Source of the DNA: Anaerofustis stercorihominis
Lineage (GTDB): Bacteria; Bacillota; Clostridia; Eubacteriales; Anaerofustaceae
DNA length: 46,550 bases
Assembly: GCA_015058295.1 (NCBI GenBank)
Contig: SVCP01000010.1
Location: forward strand, 1 to 46,550
Direction: 5' to 3'
This document shows, piece by piece, positions 1-7,858 of the stretch. Numbering within the stretch: position 1 is the first letter of the stretch; each line of letters starts with the position of its first letter. Below the pieces are notes generated by a model. That model had not been told where the DNA came from, did not search any database, and worked only from the letters and a program-made list of their open reading frames with translations. The translations under genes and the position numbers were made by a program.

Positions 1-139
1 CGCATCTCTCAGAAGATTCAAAGATGACGTAAGGGAAGTTGCCGCAGGATATGAATGCGGTATCGGTATTGAAAAATACAACGACATCAAAGAAGGCGAC
101 ACGCTGGAATTCTATAAGATGGAGGAAATTCCGAGATAA
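1..139 (+). CDS. infB: Translation initiation factor IF-2, C-terminal end (partial)
   Basis: The first 139 bases read open in the frame starting at base 2 and end at TAA 137-139, giving 45 residues that include [20 protein letters not shown] and end in EEIPR. This is the typical end of the last beta-barrel domain of IF-2, the GTPase that delivers fMet-tRNA to the ribosome. The 5' part lies outside the window. The next gene, rbfA, starts two bases after the stop, the classical infB-rbfA order of Bacillota, which supports the call. The rbfA ribosome binding site (GGAGGA, 121-126) lies inside this gene. Confidence 0.9.
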   Translation, partial: ASLRRFKDDVREVAAGYECGIGIEKYNDIKEGDTLEFYKMEEIPR

Positions 140-140
140 T

Positions 141-542
141 ATGTCAACATACAGAGTTGAACGAGTCAATCAGATAATAAAAGACGAATTATCATCTTTC
201 ATCAATTATGAAATGAACGATCCCCGTATCAAGGAGGCTGTAATCACCGTAACAGATGCAAAAGCAACTCCTGATATGAAATATGTCAAGGTGTTCGTAA
301 GCATCTACGGATGTGACGAAGAGAAGAAAAAAGAACTTCTCGGCGTACTTGACAAAGCGAAGGGATTTATGAGAAAGCATCTTTCGGGAGTACTCACAAC
401 GAGATTTACTCCGCAGATCGTTTTTGAGCTTGACACTTCACTTGATTATGCAATGCACATCGAGAAAGTGCTTTCAACGCTGGATATAAAGCCTGCAGAG
501 GAAGATGATGACGATTTTTGGGATGAATTTGATGAAGACTGA
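141..542 (+). CDS. rbfA: Ribosome-binding factor A
   Basis: A 133-residue protein beginning MSTYRVERVNQIIKDELSSF, the usual RbfA start, with the family core DPRIKEAVITVTDAKATPD and Y-K-VFVS. RbfA is a KH-type factor that binds the 30S subunit during late 16S rRNA maturation and cold adaptation. The ATG at 141 is chosen because the family starts there and GGAGGA lies upstream at 121-126, although the spacing (about 14 bases) is long; translational coupling to infB is likely. The reading frame is open further upstream to 39, but that part overlaps infB and is not family-like. The C-terminus is very acidic (EEDDDDFWDEFDED). The gene sits between infB and nrnA in one operon. Confidence 0.93.
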   Translation: MSTYRVERVNQIIKDELSSFINYEMNDPRIKEAVITVTDAKATPDMKYVKVFVSIYGCDEEKKKELLGVLDKAKGFMRKHLSGVLTTRFTPQIVFELDTSLDYAMHIEKVLSTLDIKPAEEDDDDFWDEFDED

Positions 543-1518
543 ATATGAAATTTCTTCGTATGAAATACTTTGCGAAGTTGCGGATAAGCTTAAACAATGC
601 GAAAAAATAGCAATATTTGCGCACACAAATCCTGATGGTGATGCTTATGCATCCGCCATCGGGATGGCTCTTGCGCTGAAGGGAATGGGAAAAGACGTAA
701 AGTACCTTCTCGGCAGTTCAAAGCAGGACTTTTCGTGCATCACAGGGGAAAGCGAAGCTTATGTACAAAGTGATTTCGTGCCGGATAAGAGCTATACGGC
801 CCTTTGTGTGGACTGTTCCACATATGAATATGCGGCTAACAGCGAAAGAATAGGTCTCTGCGGAGAAGTGATCGTTATTGATCATCACGAAACAAATACT
901 CTTTACGGAGATATAAATTACGTTGACAAAACCGCAGCGGCATGCGCGGAAATAGTATATTTTCTTATGAAGAAACTTGACTGTGAGATCACACCGCAGA
1001 TAGCAAATACACTCTATCTCGGAATCGTCACGGATACAGGCAGTTTTGCTTATTCAAACACAACAGAGAGAACTCACCGTGTAGCGGCAATGCTCAAAGA
1101 ATATGGAAATGATTTTCATAAGATACATGATTATCTGAAAGTTACCTCAATGAAGCAGTTTCTTGCTTTCAGGGAAGCCCTTTCGAACACTGATTTCTAC
1201 TTTGACGGCGCTCTTGGAATAATGTCGCTTACGAATGAAGACGAGGTGTTCTCTCAAGGGGATATTGACACAGACGGGTTTATTGATCCTGTGAGAGATG
1301 TGGAAGGTATCCGTCTTGCGGTCTTTACGAAAGAGATAGGGGAAAATATTCACAAAGTCTCTCTCAGAAGTATGGACGACAGGATGAGTGTAAGCGAATT
1401 TGCCGCAAGAAACGGCGGAGGAGGGCATCCGAAAGCCGCAGGATTTAATTTCAACGGAGAATTGGACGAACTGCTTGCGGTGATTACGGAGTATTACAGG
1501 GAAGAATGGACGGAGTAA
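532..1518 (+). CDS. nrnA: DHH-family oligoribonuclease / pAp phosphatase (NrnA-like)
   Basis: The protein (about 328 residues) has the DHH phosphoesterase layout: motif HTNPDGDA near residues 31-38, the metal-binding DHH motif in VIDHHETN near 117-119, and the C-terminal DHHA1 signature GGGGHPKAAG near 295. NrnA degrades 2-5 nt RNA remnants and dephosphorylates 3'-phosphoadenosine 5'-phosphate. The order rbfA-nrnA-truB is common in Bacillota. ATG 532 overlaps the end of rbfA by 11 bases and gives a normal N-terminus. In-frame ATGs at 505, 508 and 523 are also possible, and an AGAGGA stretch near 497-502 could serve 508. Function is inferred from family and context. Confidence 0.9.
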   Translation: MKTEYEISSYEILCEVADKLKQCEKIAIFAHTNPDGDAYASAIGMALALKGMGKDVKYLLGSSKQDFSCITGESEAYVQSDFVPDKSYTALCVDCSTYEYAANSERIGLCGEVIVIDHHETNTLYGDINYVDKTAAACAEIVYFLMKKLDCEITPQIANTLYLGIVTDTGSFAYSNTTERTHRVAAMLKEYGNDFHKIHDYLKVTSMKQFLAFREALSNTDFYFDGALGIMSLTNEDEVFSQGDIDTDGFIDPVRDVEGIRLAVFTKEIGENIHKVSLRSMDDRMSVSEFAARNGGGGHPKAAGFNFNGELDELLAVITEYYREEWTE

Positions 1519-2396
1519 TATTGGTAGACAAGCCTGCGGGAATGACAAGTTTTTCTCTTGCATCGAAAGTCAGAAGACTTACGGGGGCGAAGAAAAGCGG
1601 CCATGCAGGCACACTTGACCCGCTTGCAACAGGGGTCATGGCTATACTGCTGGGAAGCGCCACAAAGCTCAGCGAATATCTTTCGAGTGAAGACAAAAGA
1701 TATACCGCAACAGTAAAGTTCGGCATCTCCACCGACAGTATGGACAGTGACGGGGAGATTGTTTCTCAGAGGGAATGTAATTTTACAAAAGAAGATCTTT
1801 TGATTGCCATAGAGAAATTCAAAGGTGATATTACACAGATTCCTCCGAAATATTCCGCCATAAAGGTGAACGGAAGAAAGCTTTATTCCTATGCAAGAAA
1901 CGGAGAAGAAGTAGAGATACCTTCGAGAGAAGTGCATATATTCAGATTCGACCTTGTTTCGTTCGATGCGGAAAAATACGAAGCGGTGGTGGATGTGCTC
2001 TGCTCGAAGGGTACATATATCCGCTCCCTTGCCAATGACCTTGGGGAAGAACTCGGCTGCGGCGCACATCTTACGGCGCTCCGACGCACTCAGAGCGGGG
2101 ATTTTTCCATAGAGAACTGCGTTACGCTTGCGGAACTTGAAAGTGACCGTGACAAAGCTGCGGAGAAAGTGATTTCCTGCGAAGATGTGATATCATTTAT
2201 GAAGCGCATAGACATAAAAAACGAAGGTCTGAAATCTCTCAGAAACGGCAATCCCATTGATCTTTCTCTTGCCGAAGGGGAGCCTTCCGCAGAAGAAGAG
2301 CTCGTAAGGCTTTTCTGTGAAGATGAATTTTATGCTGTGGGAAAACGTACGGAAAATGTATACAAAATCGTTAAGATGATAAAGGCGGTATCCTGA
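1506..2396 (+). CDS. truB: tRNA pseudouridine(55) synthase
   Basis: A 296-residue protein beginning MDGVILVDKPAGMTSF. The catalytic motif GTLDPLATG places the nucleophilic Asp at residue 38. TruB makes pseudouridine 55 in the T-loop of nearly all tRNAs. The second motif (TRYTATVKFG-like; here KRYTATVKFGISTDSMD) and the thumb/PUA-like C-terminal part are present. The start at 1506 overlaps the nrnA stop by 13 bases and is preceded by AGGGAAGA, so the two are probably translationally coupled. The length is at the upper end of the bacterial range, owing to a short C-terminal RNA-binding extension. Confidence 0.95.
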   Translation: MDGVILVDKPAGMTSFSLASKVRRLTGAKKSGHAGTLDPLATGVMAILLGSATKLSEYLSSEDKRYTATVKFGISTDSMDSDGEIVSQRECNFTKEDLLIAIEKFKGDITQIPPKYSAIKVNGRKLYSYARNGEEVEIPSREVHIFRFDLVSFDAEKYEAVVDVLCSKGTYIRSLANDLGEELGCGAHLTALRRTQSGDFSIENCVTLAELESDRDKAAEKVISCEDVISFMKRIDIKNEGLKSLRNGNPIDLSLAEGEPSAEEELVRLFCEDEFYAVGKRTENVYKIVKMIKAVS

Positions 2397-3295
2397 TGGA
2401 AATAATTACGGATATAAATACGAATATCAATGCAGGCCCGATAAGTGCGGGAGTGGGTTTTTTTGACGGAGTCCACCGCGGACATATGGCTATAATCGAC
2501 AGGACAAAAGGAGAACTTCCGAGAGCAATAATCAGTTTTGTCAATCAGCCTGCGGCTTTTATCAGCGAAAACAAGCTTGCTCACAGACTCATGAGCAGTG
2601 AGGAAAAGGCAGATATCCTTGAAAAAGAAGGGATAGATTATCTTTTTCTGTTTACATTTGACGAAAAGATGAGAAATACCTCTGCGGAAGAATTCTTCGA
2701 GAAGGCAATAGTCGGCAACAACATAAAAAAACTCATCTGCGGATTTAATTTCCGTTTCGGAAAAGGTGGAGAAGGAGATGTAGAGCTTCTTCGCAGCCTC
2801 TGCGAAAAGGAAGGAATCACACTGGAAATTGTTGAAGCGGTAAAATGCGGCGATGAAGTGATTTCAAGCTCGCTTATAAAGAAATATCTTTACAAAGGTG
2901 ATGCAAAGAGAGCGGCAGAACTTCTTGGACGAAATTTCTACATAAAAGGCACCGTATCCAAAGGCAAGCAGCTGGGAAGAACACTTGGTTTTCCGACGGC
3001 GAATATATTTGTTGATGATGAGATAATCGTGCCGAAATGGGGAGTGTATCAGACGTTTACTACGGTTAAGGGAGTTCGTTATCCCAGCGTAACGAATATC
3101 GGAAACAATCCTACAGTCGGCGACAGCCTGAGGCTGGAAAGTCATATAATAGATTTCTCCGGAGATATCTATGGTGAAGAAGCCACAGTTGAGTTTGTTG
3201 ACTTTATCCGTCCGGAAATGCGTTTTTCCGGAATCGAAGAGCTGAAAGCACAGGTTCACAGGGATATTGATGAAGTCAGAAAACGCAATATGTAA
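2396..3295 (+). CDS. ribF: Bifunctional riboflavin kinase / FAD synthetase
   Basis: A 299-residue protein with an N-terminal nucleotidyltransferase domain (GFFDGVHRGH at residues 21-30, the HxGH-type adenylylation motif) and a C-terminal flavokinase domain (GRTLGFPTANI near 194-206, SVTNIGNNPT near 225). It converts riboflavin to FMN and then FAD in the cytoplasm. The ATG shares one base with the truB stop (TGATG), so it is the last gene of the infB-rbfA-nrnA-truB-ribF operon. The 173-base gap that follows holds a new promoter, and I see no clear terminator directly after the gene. Confidence 0.95.
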   Translation: MEIITDINTNINAGPISAGVGFFDGVHRGHMAIIDRTKGELPRAIISFVNQPAAFISENKLAHRLMSSEEKADILEKEGIDYLFLFTFDEKMRNTSAEEFFEKAIVGNNIKKLICGFNFRFGKGGEGDVELLRSLCEKEGITLEIVEAVKCGDEVISSSLIKKYLYKGDAKRAAELLGRNFYIKGTVSKGKQLGRTLGFPTANIFVDDEIIVPKWGVYQTFTTVKGVRYPSVTNIGNNPTVGDSLRLESHIIDFSGDIYGEEATVEFVDFIRPEMRFSGIEELKAQVHRDIDEVRKRNM

Positions 3296-3358
3296 TTTAT
3301 GAGTATATGTTGCAAATAATGAAATATGACGGGCTTTGAAGAAAAAAATGCGTTTTTA

Positions 3359-3386
3359 TTGAAAAATTTCTTCAAAGTTGTATAAT
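3359..3386 (+). promoter_or_regulatory. Sigma-A-type promoter for alaS
   Basis: TTGAAA (3359-3364), a 16-base spacer, and a perfect TATAAT (3381-3386). Transcription would begin near 3393, leaving a leader of about 77 bases. No T-box specifier stem or T-box sequence was recognised in that leader, although alanyl-tRNA synthetase genes of this group sometimes have one. Confidence 0.7.
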
Positions 3387-3469
3387 GAAAAAGATGTATG
3401 TTTAAATACAGATAATAAAAATCGAAAATATAAATACAAACGGTATAAATCGGGAAAGGTAAAGAAATA

Positions 3470-6112
3470 ATGAACAGAATGCATCCTTACGGATTGAATG
3501 AACTCAGAGAAATGTTCCTTAACTTCTTTGAAAGCAAAGGACATCTCAGACTGAACAGTTTTTCACTTATTCCGCACAATGACAAAAGCTTACTTTTGAT
3601 CAACTCAGGTATGGCACCTCTCAAGCCGTACTTTACAGGACAGGAAACTCCTCCGAGAAAGAGAGTTACAACTTGTCAGAAATGTATCCGTACGCCGGAT
3701 ATCGAAAACGTTGGTAAAACAGCAAGACACGGCACATTCTTCGAAATGCTCGGCAACTTCTCATTCGGAGATTATTTCAAACACGAATCAATCAGATGGG
3801 GCTGGGAATTTTTGACAGAAGTAGTAAAGATTCCTGTAGATCTTCTTTATGTAACAGTATACGAAGATGACGATGAAGCTTTTGCTATCTGGAGAGATGA
3901 GATCGGCGTTGAAGAAAGAAGAATCGTCAGAATGGGCAAAGAAGACAACTTCTGGGAAATCGGGACAGGTCCCTGCGGTCCGTGCTCAGAAATTTATGTT
4001 GACCGTGGCGAACAGTACGGCTGCGGCAAAGAAGGTTGCTATGTAGGATGTGATTGTGACCGTTACGTTGAAGTATGGAACCACGTATTCACACAGTTCG
4101 ACAAAGATGACAACGGCGTATACAATCGTCTTGCAAACCCGAACATCGACACAGGTATGGGTCTTGAAAGACTTGCTGTTGTTATGCAGGGCGTAGGAAG
4201 CCTCTTCGAAGTAGATACAGTAAGACACGTCCTGGATTATGTATGCGAACTCGCAGGCATCAAATATAAAGAAGACGAAAAGAACGATGTTTCTATCCGT
4301 GTTATCACAGACCACATCAGAAGTACTGTATTCATGCTTTCTGACGGTGTTATGCCTTCAAACGAAGGAAGAGGATACGTTCTCAGAAGACTTCTCAGAA
4401 GAGCTATCCGTCACGGAAAGATCCTCGGCATTAACGGAAAATTCATGCTTCCGCTTGCTGAAAAAGTAATCGAAACATCAAAACAGGCATACCCGAACAT
4501 GGTTGAAAACTACGATGCGATCATGAAGATCCTTGATGTTGAAGAAAACAAATTCAACGAAACCATCACATCAGGTATGAACCTTATAAAAGAACTCATC
4601 GACAGCCAGAAAGCAAAAGGCGAAAACACAATCTCAGGTGATGACGCATTCAAGCTTTATGACACATACGGATTCCCCCTCGAACTCACACTCGAGATCG
4701 CAGAAGAAGAAGGTATGAGCGTAGACACAGACAGATATGCTGTTGTAATGCAGGAACAGAAGCTCAGAGCAAAAGCCGCTCACGCAAAACAGGGCATCGA
4801 AGGATGGAAAGATGAACTTACAGAAATCGTAAGCGAATTCCCCGCAACAAAATTCGTTGGTTATGACAATCTCGTATATGAAGCAGAAGTTATCTGCATC
4901 GTAAACGGCGGAGCAAGAGTAAACGAAGTTGAAGAAGGTGCTGAATGCGTAATCTTCACAGCTGAAACACCGTTCTATGCACAGAGCGGCGGTCAGGTAG
5001 GTGACACAGGCGTTATCGTTTCAGATACATTCTCTGCACAGGTAACAGATACACAGAAAAGCGGCGACAAACACGCTCACTATGTAACAGTTATCGGTGG
5101 AACACTCAAAGAAGGCGACAAAGTAACACTTAAAGTTGATGCAAAACGTCGTACATCAATCGCGCGCAACCACACATCAACACACCTTCTCCATAAAGCA
5201 CTCAGAATCGTTCTCGGCAACCATGTAAACCAGGCGGGCAGCGAAGTTTCTCCTGACAGACTCCGTTTCGACTTCTCTCACTTCGAAAAGATGACTGCTG
5301 AAGAAATCAAGAAGGTTGAAGATCTTGTAAACGAAGCGATCCTCGACTGCATTCCGGTTGATATCATCAACACAACTATGTCAGAAGCAAAAGCTCTCGG
5401 CGCAACAGCACTCTTCGGCGAAAAATATGCTGATGATGTAAGAGTTGTAAAAGCCGGCGACTTCTCAATGGAACTCTGCGGTGGATGCCACCTTCAGAAC
5501 ACAGGTTTTGCAGGCCTCTTCAAAATCGTATCTGAAGCAGGCGTAGCAGCAGGCGTAAGAAGAATTGAAGCTGTAACAGGTATGAAAGCATATGAATATG
5601 CTCAGAACAACGATACACTTCTTAAAGAAGCTGCAGCAGTTGCGAAGACAAACATTGCAGGCGTAGCAGGCAGAATCAATGATCTCAACGCAACAGTTTC
5701 ATCTCTTAACAAACAGCTCAACGAAGTTAAAAAGGCACAGAGCGCAAACGTAGCTGATGATCTTCTCGCAAAAGTTGTTGAAGTAAACGGAACAAAGACA
5801 CTCGTTGAATACGTTGAAGGTCTTGACATGAACGAGCTTCGTGATCTTTGCGACAAACTCCGTGACAAGATGAATTCGGGTGTTGTAATGATCATCTCAG
5901 TAAAAGATGAAAAAGGCTCAATCATCGCGGCAGCTACAAAAGATGTTGTTGCAAACGGCTTCAACGCAGGCAAATTCGTTAAAGAAGTTGCTGTAAGTGT
6001 AGGTTCAGGCGGCGGCGGAAGAGCAGACATGGCTCAGGCAGGTCTCAAAGATATCACACTTGCAGGCAAGGCAGCAGAAAACGCTAAAGAAATTATCAAG
6101 AATATGCTGTAA
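3470..6112 (+). CDS. alaS: Alanine--tRNA ligase
   Basis: An 880-residue protein of normal length for AlaS. Visible landmarks: the class II catalytic domain at the N-terminus (MNRMHPYGLNELREMFLNFF, then GKTARHGTFFEMLGNFSFGDY); the editing domain with HTSTH near residue 566 and CGGCH near 668, which hold the zinc used to clear mischarged Ser/Gly-tRNA(Ala); and the C-Ala domain ending in the glycine-rich SVGSGGGGRADMAQAG. The ATG at 3470 follows GGGAAAGGTAAAG. Codon use is strongly biased to A-ending and AAC/GAC codons, as expected of a highly expressed gene. It is monocistronic, with its own promoter and terminator. Confidence 0.98.
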   Translation: MNRMHPYGLNELREMFLNFFESKGHLRLNSFSLIPHNDKSLLLINSGMAPLKPYFTGQETPPRKRVTTCQKCIRTPDIENVGKTARHGTFFEMLGNFSFGDYFKHESIRWGWEFLTEVVKIPVDLLYVTVYEDDDEAFAIWRDEIGVEERRIVRMGKEDNFWEIGTGPCGPCSEIYVDRGEQYGCGKEGCYVGCDCDRYVEVWNHVFTQFDKDDNGVYNRLANPNIDTGMGLERLAVVMQGVGSLFEVDTVRHVLDYVCELAGIKYKEDEKNDVSIRVITDHIRSTVFMLSDGVMPSNEGRGYVLRRLLRRAIRHGKILGINGKFMLPLAEKVIETSKQAYPNMVENYDAIMKILDVEENKFNETITSGMNLIKELIDSQKAKGENTISGDDAFKLYDTYGFPLELTLEIAEEEGMSVDTDRYAVVMQEQKLRAKAAHAKQGIEGWKDELTEIVSEFPATKFVGYDNLVYEAEVICIVNGGARVNEVEEGAECVIFTAETPFYAQSGGQVGDTGVIVSDTFSAQVTDTQKSGDKHAHYVTVIGGTLKEGDKVTLKVDAKRRTSIARNHTSTHLLHKALRIVLGNHVNQAGSEVSPDRLRFDFSHFEKMTAEEIKKVEDLVNEAILDCIPVDIINTTMSEAKALGATALFGEKYADDVRVVKAGDFSMELCGGCHLQNTGFAGLFKIVSEAGVAAGVRRIEAVTGMKAYEYAQNNDTLLKEAAAVAKTNIAGVAGRINDLNATVSSLNKQLNEVKKAQSANVADDLLAKVVEVNGTKTLVEYVEGLDMNELRDLCDKLRDKMNSGVVMIISVKDEKGSIIAAATKDVVANGFNAGKFVKEVAVSVGSGGGGRADMAQAGLKDITLAGKAAENAKEIIKNML

Positions 6113-6126
6113 TTAAATTTACACAA

Positions 6127-6155
6127 ACGGGGGCTTTCGGGTCCTCGTTTTTTTT
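6127..6155 (+). terminator. Rho-independent terminator of alaS
   Basis: ACGGGGGC (6127-6134) pairs with GTCCTCGT (6141-6148), with two G-U pairs, followed by an unbroken run of eight T (6148-6155). It lies 14 bases after the alaS stop. Confidence 0.85.
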
Positions 6156-6159
6156 GTGG

Positions 6160-6278
6160 CCCGCCGCAGGCGAAACCGGCGGTGCCGGTTTCTTGTGAAA
6201 AGCGGAGCTTTTCACGCTCATCGCTGTGCGATGAGCTGCCTGCGGCGGGTATGGGCGGGGAAAGGGCACGGAGTGGGG
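6160..6278. repeat. Cloverleaf hairpin repeat with G-rich tail (family C, copy 1)
   Basis: A 12-bp outer stem, CCCGCCGCAGGC (6160-6171) with GCCTGCGGCGGG (6238-6249), encloses three perfect hairpins, each with 9-bp arms and a 3-base loop: 6172-6192, 6195-6215 and 6216-6236. A G-rich tail follows (6253-6278: GGG, GGGG, GGG, GGGG runs) that matches a G-quadruplex pattern. Related modules with the same CCGCCGCAGGCGG start and G-rich end occur at 36754-36896 and 44996-45106. It is non-coding. Its GC content is far above that of its neighbours. Confidence 0.8.
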
Positions 6279-6330
6279 CGGAAAAGCAGACTTGATTTAA
6301 TAAATTAAGTCCAAAACTTGTCCGACTGCT

Positions 6331-6359
6331 TTGCGTATACACATTTATTATGTTATAAT
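6331..6359 (+). promoter_or_regulatory. Promoter for the small membrane peptide / acetyltransferase pair
   Basis: TTGCGT (6331-6336), a 17-base spacer and TATAAT (6354-6359). It lies 27 bases upstream of the ATG at 6386. Confidence 0.65.
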
Positions 6360-6385
6360 GTACAAAATCGTTTTCGGAGAAAAAA

Positions 6386-6550
6386 ATGGGTTTGTTGGCT
6401 GTTATTGTTGCAGGTTGTGTCATACTTTATGTATTAGTGGAAATGTGCGAAAAAAGCGGTATGAACAGAAAAGACGAATACTACGAAATTCCATCAAGGT
6501 ATAATGATGCAGAAAATTTTTTATCTGATGAAGCGGACAGAAGGAAGTAG
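6386..6550 (+). CDS. Small single-span membrane protein of unknown function
   Basis: A 54-residue protein. The N-terminus (MGLLAVIVAGCVILYVLVEM) is one hydrophobic helix, followed by a charged tail (CEKSGMNRKDEYYEIPS, ending DEADRRK). The start has GGAG 7 bases upstream and a good promoter just before it. The stop is 10 bases before the next gene, so the two are probably co-transcribed. I do not recognise a family. The tail is likely cytoplasmic, since the hydrophobic part has no preceding positive residues and Arg/Lys follow it; that topology is inference. Confidence 0.65.
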   Translation: MGLLAVIVAGCVILYVLVEMCEKSGMNRKDEYYEIPSRYNDAENFLSDEADRRK

Positions 6551-6559
6551 GCAGACGGG

Positions 6560-7081
6560 ATGCAGGAAAAACTTGTATGCAGATGGGCAGTATCGGGAGA
6601 TATTGACCGCATAAGAAAAATGTATTATGATGTGATCGATCATATGCCGCAGACTGTGTATTTTGACTGGGAAAAAGGCAGATGGCCTTCAGACGAATAT
6701 CTTGTAAGTTCCATTGACTGTAAAGAGCTGTATATAGGTGAATCCGGTGGAGAGATCGTATGCGCCGCAATACTCAACCACGAATATAACGAAGGTTATG
6801 ACGAAGCACCCTGGCAGATTGATGCAGATGAAAACGATACACTTATGGTACATACTCTCGCCGTATCTCCGTACTATCACGGAAAGGGGATTTCCGTACA
6901 GTTTGTCAGAAGCATAATCGAAGCCGCAAGAGAAAAAAATCTCAGGGCTGTGCGCCTTGATATTATCGTGGGAAATGTTGCCGCAGGGAAGCTTTACGAA
7001 AAGTGCGGATTTAAATTTATTCAGCATTTTGTATCGAGGGTAAAGATAGAGGAAGTATACTTTTTTGAGTATGTGTTGTGA
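6560..7081 (+). CDS. GNAT-family N-acetyltransferase
   Basis: A 173-residue protein with the GNAT fold signature. Motif A is HTLAVSPYYHGKGISVQF near residues 96-113; the acetyl-CoA pyrophosphate loop (usually Q/R-x-x-G-x-G/A) is seen as YYHGKGI, a slightly divergent form. Motif B (LRAVRLDIIVGNVAAGKLYEKCGF) follows. GNAT enzymes move an acetyl group from acetyl-CoA to an amine; the substrate here cannot be told. A weak GGAAG site lies upstream of the ATG, close behind the small membrane peptide gene. A hairpin at 7163-7188 may end the transcript. Confidence 0.85.
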   Translation: MQEKLVCRWAVSGDIDRIRKMYYDVIDHMPQTVYFDWEKGRWPSDEYLVSSIDCKELYIGESGGEIVCAAILNHEYNEGYDEAPWQIDADENDTLMVHTLAVSPYYHGKGISVQFVRSIIEAAREKNLRAVRLDIIVGNVAAGKLYEKCGFKFIQHFVSRVKIEEVYFFEYVL

Positions 7082-7162
7082 ATCCGGAGAGTGAATTGAG
7101 AAGTATTCACCTGAAAAATATGTCTTTCATCTGAACTTTATGCACAATCTATGGTTAAAGAA

Positions 7163-7188
7163 GGCCCGTCAAAACAATTTGACGGGCC
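7163..7188. terminator. Bidirectional hairpin between convergent genes
   Basis: GGCCCGTCAAA (7163-7173), loop ACAA, TTTGACGGGCC (7178-7188): a perfect 11-bp stem. It sits between the acetyltransferase (plus) and the pseudogene (minus). The T-rich tail is better on the minus strand (TTCTTTAA), so it probably serves the minus-strand unit mainly. Confidence 0.6.
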
Positions 7189-7227
7189 GTGCTCATTTAG
7201 TGGCAGTGTGTGCATAATCTATATAAC

Positions 7228-7855
7228 TCAGGGGTATGAATACTGTACGAGAGTCATATAATTTGTTGCATGAATTGCCGGAGTAATCAGGAATCCTGAG
7301 ATTTTACTGCCCTGATCATAGTTTTCCTGATATTTAAGAGAGATATTCCGGGCAGTAGATGTGCCACTGATGCGGATCATTGTACTCATATGCATACTCT
7401 ACCAACCCGTCACACCTGCATGTGCTAAGCTGGTTTGGCTGAACTTTACTGCCATTCATATTGGACGTATTGTATTTAATCTGCCAGCCCATATCGTAGG
7501 CAATATTGTACGCATCCAAGTCCAATGCAGTATCGACAACAGCATCTCTCTGTGCATCTGTCATCCCCGGCATCGGGCGGTATACTCCGACAAAATCATC
7601 CTGCGGATGCAACCCCATAAATGTTGATCATGATACAGCCGATACCGTAGTTCCGCTTGTTGCGCGAACTACTGAATTTCCGCTTGATGAAGATGCATAT
7701 CTCATCAACCCCGCATGAAGGTCCAGGTATGTATTTTTATACCTGTATACCTAAAATGCCTTGCAGTTGGTTGCTGCAGAAACACTTTGAACTATCATAA
7801 ACAGTATGCACAAAATGAGCAGTAAGATCGTTATTTTTTTAGAGAATCTTTTCAT
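7228..7855 (-). pseudogene. Decayed gene for a secreted protein, possibly an NlpC/P60-like hydrolase
   Basis: Reading down from ATG 7855 there is a very good site (GGAGGT, 7861-7866) and a clean signal peptide (MKRFSKKITILLLILCILFM, then IVQSVSAA). The same frame then hits TAG after ATNCKAF, continues as VYRYKNTYLDLHAG to TGA after TTVSAVS, and continues again as STFMGLHPQDDFVGVYRP through CRCDGLVEYAYEYND to TAA at 7334. Beyond this, another frame continues sensibly (KYQENYDQGSKISGFLITP) to TGA at 7228-7230; the shift falls in a CT repeat. The CDGLVEYAYE segment resembles the Cys-nucleophile motif of NlpC/P60-like hydrolases, but this is weak. Two different stops plus a shift suggest decay, unless the assembly is wrong here. 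Confidence 0.6.
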
Positions 7856-7858
7856 ACG

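Noticed and set aside
3387-3469. T-box leader of alaS
   Set aside because: The leader is too short and shows neither the specifier stem nor the T-box sequence.
7228-7855. In-frame TAG and TGA read as pyrrolysine or selenocysteine codons
   Set aside because: The gene codes for a small secreted protein, not a known Pyl or Sec family; no SECIS-like hairpin was recognised after the TGA; and a frameshift near the end also points to decay.
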